Assembly: GCA_031431235.1 (NCBI GenBank)
Contig: JANPDA010000356.1
Coordinates: 1-17,112, forward strand
Direction of reading: 5' to 3'
Length of the DNA stretch: 17,112 nucleotides
DNA from: JANNSW01 sp031431235
Lineage (GTDB): Bacteria; Pseudomonadota; Alphaproteobacteria; Rhizobiales; Hyphomicrobiaceae
Under the pieces are notes generated by a model. The model was not told the DNA's origin. It searched no databases and worked only from the letters and a program-made list of their open reading frames with translations. Every line of letters starts with the position of its first letter. Within the stretch, counting starts at the first letter, position 1. This document shows, piece by piece, positions 6,231-12,546 of this stretch. Made by a program: the position numbers and the translations under genes.

Positions 6231-7577
6231 ATGACCATTCGAACGACATTGCAAAACAGCACGGCAGGCTTGGCGCTCGCCGTCATCCTCGGCGGCAGTG
6301 CTGCATGGGCTGAGGACGGTGGCACGCCGATCCCGCAGCCCAAGGTCGACATTGCCGTCGCCGACTCAGCCAAGCGGGTCGATCTCACATTGCCGAAATT
6401 CAGCCACCCGACCGAGGTCAGCAATCCGTGGTTCCCAGTCTCGAAGCAGGAGGCGATACTGCACACGGGCGTGGTCGAGGGCAAAGCGTTCCGCACCGAG
6501 GTGACATTGCTGCCCTACACCCGGGTCGTCGAATGGAACGGCATCAAGGTTGAAACGCTGGTGTCGCAGTATACCGCATTCCTCGATGGACGCATTCAGG
6601 AGGTCGCTTTCGACCTCTATGCCCAAGCCGACGACGGCTCCGTTTGGTACTTCGGCGAGGATGTCTCCGACTTCAGGGACGGCCTCATCTTCAGCAAGGA
6701 AGGCACCTGGCTCGCCGGCAAGGACGGCCCGCCGAACATGATCATGCCCGGCAAGCCCAAGGTCGGCGACGTCTTCCGGGCCGAGAACATGCCGGGCATC
6801 GCATTCGAGGAGGTGACCTTGACCTCCGTCGACAACACCATCGATGGCCCGTTGGGCCCGATCACCGGCGTGGTCACTGGCAGCGAACTGCACATGGACG
6901 GCAAGACGCTCAGCGAGAAGCACTTTGGGCCCGGCTATGGCGAAGTCAGGACCGTGGGCAATGAAAGCGGTGATATCGAAGCGATGACGCTGGGCATTCC
7001 CGCGGATGCGCTCTCTGGTCCGGTTCCCGCCGAGCTGACGGCGCTGACCGATGGCGCGTTGAGCATCTTCAAAGCCGCCGGCGACAAGGACTGGAAGCCG
7101 GCGGCGGAGTCCGTCAAAGCCATGAATGCGGCGTGGGAGAAATTCTCCGCCGGCGCCATGCCCAAGCCGATCAAGCCGCTATTGGGCGAGGCCTTGAAGA
7201 CGCTGACGGGTGCCGTTGCCAAGCGCAACGCCGCCAAGGCACGCCAAGCGGCCATCGAAACCGCGCGTTGGTCCTTCGACCTCCAGCTCCGCCACCGTCC
7301 GGTAGCCGAAATCAACCTCGCCCGCTTCGATCTCTGGGCGGCTCAGGTGCTGGTCGACGCCGCAGCCAAAGATGCCGGTTCTGTCACCGGCGACATGTTC
7401 ACGCTGACCCTCATCCGCGACCGCATCTTGGCCAAACTCGATGCCGATACGGCGCAAAGCCTCAATATCCAGCTGGGTGAGCTGATGGGCGCCGCGGCCG
7501 ACGAGGAATTCGACGCGGCGAGCGAAGCGGCGGCCAAGCTGCGCCAGATCGTTGGCGGAGCAAAGCCCCGCCCGTGA
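6231..7577 (+). CDS. Secreted 'NPW' family protein 2 with C-terminal helical extension
   Basis: A 448-residue exported protein. The start at 6231 is chosen over the in-frame ATG at 6183 because AGGAG lies 7 nt upstream and it gives a clean signal peptide ending A-W-A before E28. Residues about 62-250 form the same domain as the protein at 3682: N-P-W-F-P (65-69), A-Q-A-D-D-G-S-V-W-Y-F-G-E-D (131-144), L-A-G-K-D-G (161-166), M-I-M-P-G-K-P-K-V-G (170-179) and G-P-G-Y-G-E-V-R (233-240). Residues about 265-448 are an added region of predicted amphipathic helices, rich in Ala, Lys and Glu, with R-H-R-P-V-A-E-I-N-L-A-R-F-D-L-W-A at about 374-390. I do not recognise this part. It sits 114 bp after the kinase, so it may be read from the same message or from its own promoter. 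Family membership is clear; role is unknown. Confidence 0.8.
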   Translation: MTIRTTLQNSTAGLALAVILGGSAAWAEDGGTPIPQPKVDIAVADSAKRVDLTLPKFSHPTEVSNPWFPVSKQEAILHTGVVEGKAFRTEVTLLPYTRVVEWNGIKVETLVSQYTAFLDGRIQEVAFDLYAQADDGSVWYFGEDVSDFRDGLIFSKEGTWLAGKDGPPNMIMPGKPKVGDVFRAENMPGIAFEEVTLTSVDNTIDGPLGPITGVVTGSELHMDGKTLSEKHFGPGYGEVRTVGNESGDIEAMTLGIPADALSGPVPAELTALTDGALSIFKAAGDKDWKPAAESVKAMNAAWEKFSAGAMPKPIKPLLGEALKTLTGAVAKRNAAKARQAAIETARWSFDLQLRHRPVAEINLARFDLWAAQVLVDAAAKDAGSVTGDMFTLTLIRDRILAKLDADTAQSLNIQLGELMGAAADEEFDAASEAAAKLRQIVGGAKPRP

Positions 7578-7592
7578 CGCCAGGGTCGGCTC

Positions 7593-7621
7593 CATGGGTT
7601 GGGACAGCTCTGGAGCTCCGA
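7593..7621 (+). repeat. 28/29-bp direct repeat, right copy
   Basis: Begins CATGGGTTGGGACAG and ends GGAGCTCCGA, 16 bp after the NPW2 stop codon. Partner of 3578-3605, same orientation, 26 of 29 columns identical. Confidence 0.6.
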
Positions 7622-7644
7622 TAGGTGGATTATCTGCCGGGGAT

Positions 7645-7669
7645 AGGCTGCCAAGCGGATCGGCAGCCT
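7645..7669. terminator. Hairpin after NPW2, possible terminator
   Basis: AGGCTGCC, 9-nt loop, GGCAGCCT: an 8-bp perfect stem 68 bp after the NPW2 stop. No U-tract follows, so intrinsic termination is uncertain. Confidence 0.35.
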
Positions 7670-7960
7670 GCTCTGGTGCCCGACGTAGGCTTGATCGGGC
7701 GTCTCGTCGTCAAGGCTGGATGGGGTCGGGGGATCGCATTCTGATCACCGCCGTCCGTCACTCAGTGCCTGGACCAGCCAAACTCGTAGGCGGAGTCGGG
7801 TCCATGGCGAAACCCAACAGCAGCGTAGGGCGAGATCGGCGAAGCCGTATCCCGCGATGTTCCGCGCCAACGGCGGATTCCGGCGCGAAGTGCGCCTCTC
7901 GAGCACCAAATCCTGGCATCACCCGTCATCCTGGCCGCGGGCGCGGCATCTTTAGCTGAG

Positions 7961-7994
7961 ATCCCGGATCAAAGCCTCCGGCTTGGTCCGGGAT
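7961..7994. repeat. REP-like palindrome
   Basis: A 34-nt imperfect palindrome. ATCCCGGA (7961-7968) pairs with TCCGGGAT (7987-7994), and the pairing continues inward through one wobble and one bulged A to GCC/GGC around a TCC loop, about 15 bp in all. The sequence just before it (CGTCATCCTGGCC, 7924-7936) resembles the usual flank of dispersed intergenic palindromes in alphaproteobacteria. Copy number cannot be seen from one window. Confidence 0.6.
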
Positions 7995-8343
7995 GTCGGG
8001 TGGATGGGTGTGCGCGAGATGTTCCCTCGAACACGCATTCCCTCGCAGCCGGTTGGGGAGCTGTTCCGCCCGCTCTCGTACGCAGCCGCGTACCAAAGTC
8101 ATTTCGGTGCGCTTCTCGCGATACTCTGCTGTCGGGTTTGGCCGCGCGAAAGTGCGCTTGCTCGACCCTATCTACAGCAGGGGTATCCGTCAGGCATCCG
8201 TGATCGCCGCTTGCGCGTCATTCAGCGAACACGCTATCTGGGAGAACCGGTGACAGGCACCGATCTTACCTACAAGTGCCATGCAATGCCGGTCGGTTCG
8301 CGGTCATTGAGTTCGCGAGCGAGCAACCCCATATCATCCGCCA

Positions 8344-9165
8344 ATGTCAGAGCCCCGCATCATCACCTTCGGCTGCCGATCGAATGCCTGTGAGTCCGAG
8401 ATCATCCGCAGCCATGCGGCAGCGGCAGGGCTCGGCGCGGCCGTCATCGTCAACACCTGCGCGGTCACGGCCGAGGCCGTGAGCCAGGCGCGCCAGGCAA
8501 TCCGCAAGGCGCGGCGCGAAAGCCCCGACGCCCGCATCATCGTCACGGGATGCGCGGCCCAGACCGAGCCCGGAACATTCGCCGCCATGCCCGAGGTCGA
8601 CCATGTGCTCGGCAATTCCGGGAAGCTGAAGGCCGACACCTACCGATCGCTGCTCGAGCCAACGAGCGAGCCCGTTCAGGTCGACGACATCATGGCGGTC
8701 AAAACGACCGCCGGGCACCTGATCGCGGGGTTCGGCGGGCGGGTCCGCGCCTACGTCCAGGTCCAGAACGGTTGCGACCATCGCTGCACCTTCTGTATCA
8801 TCCCTTTAGCCCGCGGCCCTTCGCGCTCGGTGCCAGCCGGCGAGGTGGTCGCCACGGTGAGGACGCTCACCGAGCGCGGCACCAAGGAGGTCGTGCTCAC
8901 CGGCGTCGACATGACCGCCTATGGCCGCGATCTGCCGGGCGCGATGACGCTTGGCGTGCGGCAAACGGCAGCAAGGCGGCTGTCGGCCTATCTCGCGAGC
9001 TTGACCGGCCGCGAGGTCGAAGCACTGGTCGAGAACGGCGGCGAGGCGCGCACACCCCAGTTTGCGGCCGTGAGATTGAGCGGCCCAGCCTCAGCCGGCG
9101 AGATCCGCAGAATTGGCATCAGCGGTCATGACGCCACCCGGCTCGAAGGGGTGTCGATGTCATGA
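8344..9165 (+). CDS. mtaB: Internally shortened MtaB-like tRNA methylthiotransferase
   Basis: MtaB is a radical-SAM enzyme that turns t6A37 of tRNA into ms2t6A37. The N-terminal UPF0004 domain holds its three cluster cysteines C11 (F-G-C-R), C39 (N-T-C-A-V-T) and C70 (T-G-C-A-A-Q). The radical-SAM triad C144-x3-C148-x2-C151 (N-G-C-D-H-R-C-T-F-C) is intact. The protein follows the family to V-L-T-G-V-D-M-T-A-Y-G...G-A-M-T-L-G204, then jumps directly to the C-terminal end of the family (V205-R-Q-T-A-A-R-R-L..., R-T-P-Q-F-A-A-V-R-L, I-S-G-H-D). It has 273 residues where about 410-430 are usual. The missing part, about 140-150 residues, is the second half of the radical-SAM barrel. The frame stays open and runs into ftsY with an ATGA overlap. 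It is either an in-frame deletion (pseudogene-like), a reduced variant, or an assembly collapse. No good ribosome site precedes the ATG. Confidence 0.8.
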   Translation: MSEPRIITFGCRSNACESEIIRSHAAAAGLGAAVIVNTCAVTAEAVSQARQAIRKARRESPDARIIVTGCAAQTEPGTFAAMPEVDHVLGNSGKLKADTYRSLLEPTSEPVQVDDIMAVKTTAGHLIAGFGGRVRAYVQVQNGCDHRCTFCIIPLARGPSRSVPAGEVVATVRTLTERGTKEVVLTGVDMTAYGRDLPGAMTLGVRQTAARRLSAYLASLTGREVEALVENGGEARTPQFAAVRLSGPASAGEIRRIGISGHDATRLEGVSMS

Positions 9166-10193
9166 CCGCCGACCCGGGCAAGGAGCGCAAGAAGGCCGGC
9201 TTGCTCGGACGCTTGTTCGGCGCAACGGAGGAAGCCGAGGCTGCGCCCGAGCATCAGGACGCGGCGCCAGCTCCCGCCAAACGCGGCTGGCTCGATCGCT
9301 TGAAGTCGGGCCTCGCGAAAACCTCGACCGCCCTCACCACCGGGATCACGAGCGTCTTCACCAAGAGGAAGCTCGATGCCACCTCGATCGAGGAGCTGGA
9401 GGACCTGCTGATCCAGGCCGATCTCGGCCTCGAGACGGCGGCCCGCGTGATCAAGCAGCTCAAAGCCGGCCGTTTCGACAAGAGCATCTCGCCCGAGGAG
9501 GTGCGCGAGGTGCTCGCCGCCGAGGTCGAGCGCGTGCTGCTGCCGGTCGCCAAGCCGCTGCTGGTCAACCCTTACCTGAAGCCGCATGTGATGCTGCTGG
9601 TCGGCGTCAACGGCACCGGCAAGACCACGACCATCGGCAAGCTCGCCGAGCGGTTCCGCCGCGAGGGCCGGAGTGTGATGCTGGCCGCGGGCGATACCTT
9701 CCGCGCCGCTGCCATCGACCAGCTGAAGATCTGGGGCGAGCGGACGGGCGCGACGGTGATCGCCAGTGCCGTCGGCTCCGATGCGACTGGGCTCGCCTTC
9801 GACGCGCTCCAGGCCGCGCGCGAAGCAGGTTGCGACGTCTTGTTGATCGACACGGCGGGACGGCTGCAGAACAAGGTCGGCCTGATGGCCGAGCTCGAGA
9901 AGATCATCCGTGTTCTGAGAAAAATCGACGACACTGCGCCGCACGACGTGCTGCTGGTGCTCGATGCCACAACCGGCCAGAATGCACTCAATCAGGTGGA
10001 GGTATTCGGGGCCTGCGCCGGCGTCACCGGCCTGATCATGACCAAGCTCGACGGCACCGCCCGCGGTGGAATTTTAGTCGCAATTGCAGAGAAATATGGT
10101 TTGCCGATTCATGCGATCGGCGTTGGCGAGGCGAACGAGGATCTGGAAGCCTTCGATCCAGCCCAATTCGCCAAGGCAATCGCGGGTTTGTGA
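9162..10193 (+). CDS. ftsY: Signal recognition particle receptor FtsY
   Basis: A 343-residue SRP GTPase that docks SRP-ribosome complexes at the inner membrane for co-translational insertion. A short acidic, charged A region (about 1-45) leads into the N helical bundle (about 50-130). The G domain shows G1 G-V-N-G-T-G-K-T-T-T (148-157), D-T-F-R-A-A-A (178-184), D-T-A-G-R (230-234), T-K-L-D-G (294-298) and the closing G-V-G-E (320-323). All motifs are intact and the length is normal for alphaproteobacteria. ATG at 9162 overlaps the mtaB stop (ATGA), so its translation may depend on the shortened mtaB being read. That could explain why the mtaB change remained in frame (inference). A yciB gene follows after 97 bp. 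Confidence 0.97.
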   Translation: MTADPGKERKKAGLLGRLFGATEEAEAAPEHQDAAPAPAKRGWLDRLKSGLAKTSTALTTGITSVFTKRKLDATSIEELEDLLIQADLGLETAARVIKQLKAGRFDKSISPEEVREVLAAEVERVLLPVAKPLLVNPYLKPHVMLLVGVNGTGKTTTIGKLAERFRREGRSVMLAAGDTFRAAAIDQLKIWGERTGATVIASAVGSDATGLAFDALQAAREAGCDVLLIDTAGRLQNKVGLMAELEKIIRVLRKIDDTAPHDVLLVLDATTGQNALNQVEVFGACAGVTGLIMTKLDGTARGGILVAIAEKYGLPIHAIGVGEANEDLEAFDPAQFAKAIAGL

Positions 10194-10290
10194 TGGTGTG
10201 AAGGGCAGACGATGACTATTTACCGTTGAAGCCTATGCTCGATTTCCGCAACAGCCCGCCTTCAGGCAACCGGCCAGGACAATCAGCCCT

Positions 10291-10986
10291 ATGAAAATCG
10301 CGACCAAGCTCTCACTCGAGTTCCTGCCACTGATCCTGTTTCTGATATTCACGTTCACGAATGATGTGTACGTGGGAACGATGTGGCTGATGGGGACGAC
10401 GGTGCTGGCGACCGCGCTGGTCTGGTACCTCTACAGGCAGGTGGCGCTGATGGCGCTGATCAATGCGGCAACCGGCCTGGCGGCTGGCGCGATGACCCTC
10501 TACTGGACCGACCCCGACTTCGTGAGGATGAAACCGACCGTCATCAGCCTGATCTATGCGGCCATCCTGTTCATAGGGCTGATCGTCAAACGGCCGCTGC
10601 TGAAGACGCTGCTCGGCGAGGACCTTCACCTGACCGAGCAGGGATGGAGCGTCATAACCAGGTATTGCGCGCTCTATTTCGCCTTCATCGCCGTCGTCAA
10701 CGAGGCGATCTGGCGGAATTTCTCGATCGAGTTCTGGGCCGGATTCAAAGTGTTCGGCCTCATTCCGCTGAGCCTCCTGTTCGCTGTCGCGCTGGTGCCG
10801 ATCGCGCGCCGGTTTCGGACGCTCGACGCTCCCGAGGACTCGACAGTCGACAGCATTGCGGACTATCTCGATGGCGGGGCCTCGAGGAAGCATTGGGCCG
10901 AGCAGAAGGCGGCGTCGAGCCGGCCAGCCGAGGCAGGCAAGCGGATCGCCAAGCCGGTCGCAACGCCACAACGGCAGGGATCGTGA
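10291..10986 (+). CDS. YciB/IspZ-family inner-membrane protein, divergent copy with C-terminal tail
   Basis: A 231-residue polytopic membrane protein of the YciB (intracellular septation protein A) family. Conserved points are S-L-E-F-L-P (8-13), K-P-T (81-83), the L-L-G-E-D segment (107-111), N-E-A-I-W-R (137-142) and W-A-G-F-K-V-F-G (149-156). About five hydrophobic segments lie between residues 10 and 172. After the last one a hydrophilic 55-residue tail (about 176-231), rich in Ala, Ser, Lys and Arg, extends into the cytoplasm. The usual family ends near residue 180-200, so the tail is extra. It lies 61 bp upstream of a second YciB. YciB works in envelope and cell-width homeostasis (family knowledge). 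This copy is the more divergent of the two, so a specialised role is possible. Confidence 0.88.
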   Translation: MKIATKLSLEFLPLILFLIFTFTNDVYVGTMWLMGTTVLATALVWYLYRQVALMALINAATGLAAGAMTLYWTDPDFVRMKPTVISLIYAAILFIGLIVKRPLLKTLLGEDLHLTEQGWSVITRYCALYFAFIAVVNEAIWRNFSIEFWAGFKVFGLIPLSLLFAVALVPIARRFRTLDAPEDSTVDSIADYLDGGASRKHWAEQKAASSRPAEAGKRIAKPVATPQRQGS

Positions 10987-11047
10987 CGATCGGCAATGCG
11001 GTGGTGTGGGCTGGCGTCCGACACCACTCGATGCCCGCAAGGACAAG

Positions 11048-11656
11048 ATGACCCAGAGCTCCAACAGTTCCCCCACTACCGGCAGCAGCACGCAATTGCT
11101 GAAAATTGCCCTCGAGGTCGGTCCGCTCGTCGTATTTTTCGTTGCCAATGCCTATGCGGGCATCTTCTGGGCGACCGGGATCTTCATGGCCGCAACCGCG
11201 ATCGCGCTGGTGCTGAGCCGTGTGGGCTTCGGGCGGCTGCCGATCATGCCCCTGGTGACGGCCGCCTTCGTGCTGGTGTTCGGCGGGCTCACGCTGTTCC
11301 TGGCGGACGATACCTTCATCAAAGTCAAGCCGACCATCGTGAACCTGTTGTTCGCGAGTGTCGCGCTCGGCGGATTGGCCTGCAATTGGATCGTTTGGAA
11401 AGTGCTGTTCGGCGAGGTTTTTGCACTGACCGATGAAGGCTGGCGCAAGCTGCAGTTCCGCTGGGGTTGCTTTTTCGTCGTGCTCGCGCTGCTGAACGAG
11501 ATCGTCTGGCGCAACACCACGACCGACACCTGGGTCTCGTTCAAGCTGTTCGGACTGATGCCGCTCACGCTGTTGTTCGCTCTGTGCCAGGTTGGCGTGC
11601 TGCAGCGGCATGGCCTCGAGCCGAGCGGGGAAGCCGGTCCGCCGGGATCGGCCTAG
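11048..11656 (+). CDS. yciB: YciB/IspZ septation protein A, canonical copy
   Basis: A 202-residue YciB family protein. The N-terminal Ser/Thr-rich leader (1-18) is followed by A-L-E-V-G-P-L (21-27), then about five membrane helices. Conserved K-P-T (94-96), L-F-G-E (120-123), N-E-I-V-W-R (150-155) and W-V-S-F-K-L-F-G (162-169) match the family and the preceding paralogue. ATG at 11048 is chosen because the sequence before it (an open frame from 10856) only overlaps the previous gene; an AAGGA lies 4 nt upstream. In many alphaproteobacteria one yciB follows ftsY; here there are two in tandem. Inner membrane; acts in envelope integrity and septation. Confidence 0.92.
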   Translation: MTQSSNSSPTTGSSTQLLKIALEVGPLVVFFVANAYAGIFWATGIFMAATAIALVLSRVGFGRLPIMPLVTAAFVLVFGGLTLFLADDTFIKVKPTIVNLLFASVALGGLACNWIVWKVLFGEVFALTDEGWRKLQFRWGCFFVVLALLNEIVWRNTTTDTWVSFKLFGLMPLTLLFALCQVGVLQRHGLEPSGEAGPPGSA

Positions 11657-11682
11657 TCTCGCCGTGTCCGGTTACATGACAA

Positions 11683-11717
11683 CCGTTTGCAGATCGTCAA
11701 CCGGCAGTCGCAAACGG
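11683..11717. terminator. Hairpin after the second yciB
   Basis: CCGTTTGC (11683-11690) pairs with GCAAACGG (11710-11717) across a 19-nt loop, 26 bp after the stop codon. It is followed by GTAAAATTTTCC rather than a U-run. It could be a weak terminator or an operator for the downstream marR-type gene. Confidence 0.35.
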
Positions 11718-11861
11718 GTAAAATTTTCCACTTTTTGGCTGGACTGGGATGGTCCGTTGGCGCTAGAATAAGCAATATCACTTAATAGGCAACACATGGG
11801 CTCGCAGCCGGTATCGCTCACATTGGGGTGCCTCCGGCAACAGCGAGTGTGAGGTGGGAAC

Positions 11862-12332
11862 ATGAGCAACGAAAACGACCGCAATCCGATGGACCTGTCT
11901 CCCGTGCATCTGCTGCATCGCGCGGGCCAGTGCGCCGCTGAAATCTTCGCCGCGGAGATGGGGCAGGAAGGGTTGACGCCGAGGCAGTTCACGGTTCTGC
12001 GGACGATCTCCGAGAACGAAGGCATCAGCCAAACCGGCCTCGTAGACCTCACGGGCATCGACCGCTCGACGCTGGCCGATCTGATCCGCCGCCTGCAGAA
12101 GAAGGGGCTGATCCAACGCCGCCGCACCAAGCAGGATGCCCGCGCCTATGCCGTGAAGCTGACCGAATCCGGCTGGGCGATGCTCAAGGCGGCCGAGCCA
12201 GGTGCCGAGCGGGTCGACGGACGCCTGTTGGAAGCGCTGCCGGAAAGCCAGCGGCATGAGTTCATGGAGGCGTTGTCGACAATCGTCGCCTCGATCTCGA
12301 TCTCACACTCGAACTCGTCGCAAGGCCGCTAG
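11862..12332 (+). CDS. MarR-family transcriptional regulator
   Basis: A 156-residue winged-helix regulator. The dimerisation helices are about 12-35 and 115-148. L-T-P-R-Q-F-T-V-L (38-46) begins the DNA-binding domain, I-D-R-S-T-L-A-D-L-I-R-R-L (66-78) is the recognition helix, and the wing carries the family D-A-R motif (D92-R94). ATG at 11862 follows a GAGGTGG ribosome site. The 205-bp upstream region is AT-richer than its surroundings, contains CTCACA/TGTGAG arms (11817-11822, 11848-11853), and probably holds the promoter and autoregulatory site. The ligand and target genes are unknown. The gene ends at a TAG lying inside the first CTAG of the palindrome array, so its last residues (H-S-N-S-S-Q-G-R) may reflect that junction. 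Confidence 0.9.
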   Translation: MSNENDRNPMDLSPVHLLHRAGQCAAEIFAAEMGQEGLTPRQFTVLRTISENEGISQTGLVDLTGIDRSTLADLIRRLQKKGLIQRRRTKQDARAYAVKLTESGWAMLKAAEPGAERVDGRLLEALPESQRHEFMEALSTIVASISISHSNSSQGR

Positions 12333-12381
12333 TGTTCCGACTCATTCATTCGGTACCCCAAATGAATGGCCAGCCCACTAG
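12329..12381. repeat. CTAG-bounded palindrome, unit 0
   Basis: Starts CTAGTG and ends CACTAG. The inner stem CATTCATT (12343-12350) pairs with AATGAATG (12361-12368) around a 10-nt loop. Its first CTAG contains the stop codon of the MarR gene and its last CTAG is shared with unit 1. Confidence 0.6.
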
Positions 12382-12454
12382 TGGTCCAAATCCGACATTT
12401 GCATCCGCTGGCAGCACGCGCCCGAGCAAATGTCGGATTTACAAGGACCACTAG
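12378..12454. repeat. CTAG-bounded palindrome, unit 1
   Basis: A 77-bp near-perfect hairpin. CTAGTGGTCC (12378-12387) pairs with GGACCACTAG (12445-12454). The next 15 bases (12388-12402) pair perfectly with 12426-12440, giving 25 bp broken only by a 4-base ACAA bulge on the 3' side. The loop is 23 nt. Confidence 0.85.
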
Positions 12455-12467
12455 CGACTTTATGATT

Positions 12468-12546
12468 CTAGTGGAGCTTTTGAGTTTGACATTCGAGGTC
12501 GAGCCTTGCGGCAATCGGGGCTCAAATGTCAAATTCGCTCCACTAG
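12468..12546. repeat. CTAG-bounded palindrome, unit 2 (inverted relative to unit 1)
   Basis: A 79-bp hairpin. CTAGTGGAGC (12468-12477) pairs with GCTCCACTAG (12537-12546), and GAGTTTGACATT (12482-12493) pairs with AATGTCAAATTC (12525-12536) with one G-T pair. A 4-base TTTT bulge is on the 5' side, the mirror of the ACAA bulge in unit 1, so unit 2 is the same element in inverse orientation. Its last CTAG carries the stop codon of the minus-strand hydrolase. Confidence 0.85.

Larger units (their letters stand above)
7578..8343. other. Long intergenic region without a convincing gene
   Basis: 766 bp. Several short open frames exist (for example from 7552 and 7983) but none has a ribosome site, recognisable motif or plausible protein composition. 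It contains the right copy of the direct repeat (7593-7621), a hairpin at 7645-7669, a REP-like palindrome at 7961-7994, and a small perfect hairpin GTACGC/GCGTAC at 8078-8093. In many Hyphomicrobiales dapF lies just upstream of mtaB (general knowledge). No dapF-like sequence was recognised here. Confidence 0.55.

Noticed and set aside
8078..8093. GTACGC/GCGTAC hairpin
   Set aside because: Only 6 bp with a 4-base loop and no neighbouring gene end; could easily be chance.
7552..8393. Two open frames of about 135 codons in the long intergenic region
   Set aside because: No ribosome site or recognisable motif; composition is random-like.
11735..11787. Sigma70 promoter before the marR-type gene
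   Set aside because: TTGGCT or TTGGCG can be paired with TAGAAT or TTAATA only with spacers of 19-23 bp. The region is AT-rich but no convincing pair is present.
12329..12546. CRISPR-like array
   Set aside because: The repeated units are hairpins with shared ends and diverged interiors, and two are in opposite orientation. There are no regular direct repeats with unique spacers and no cas genes.
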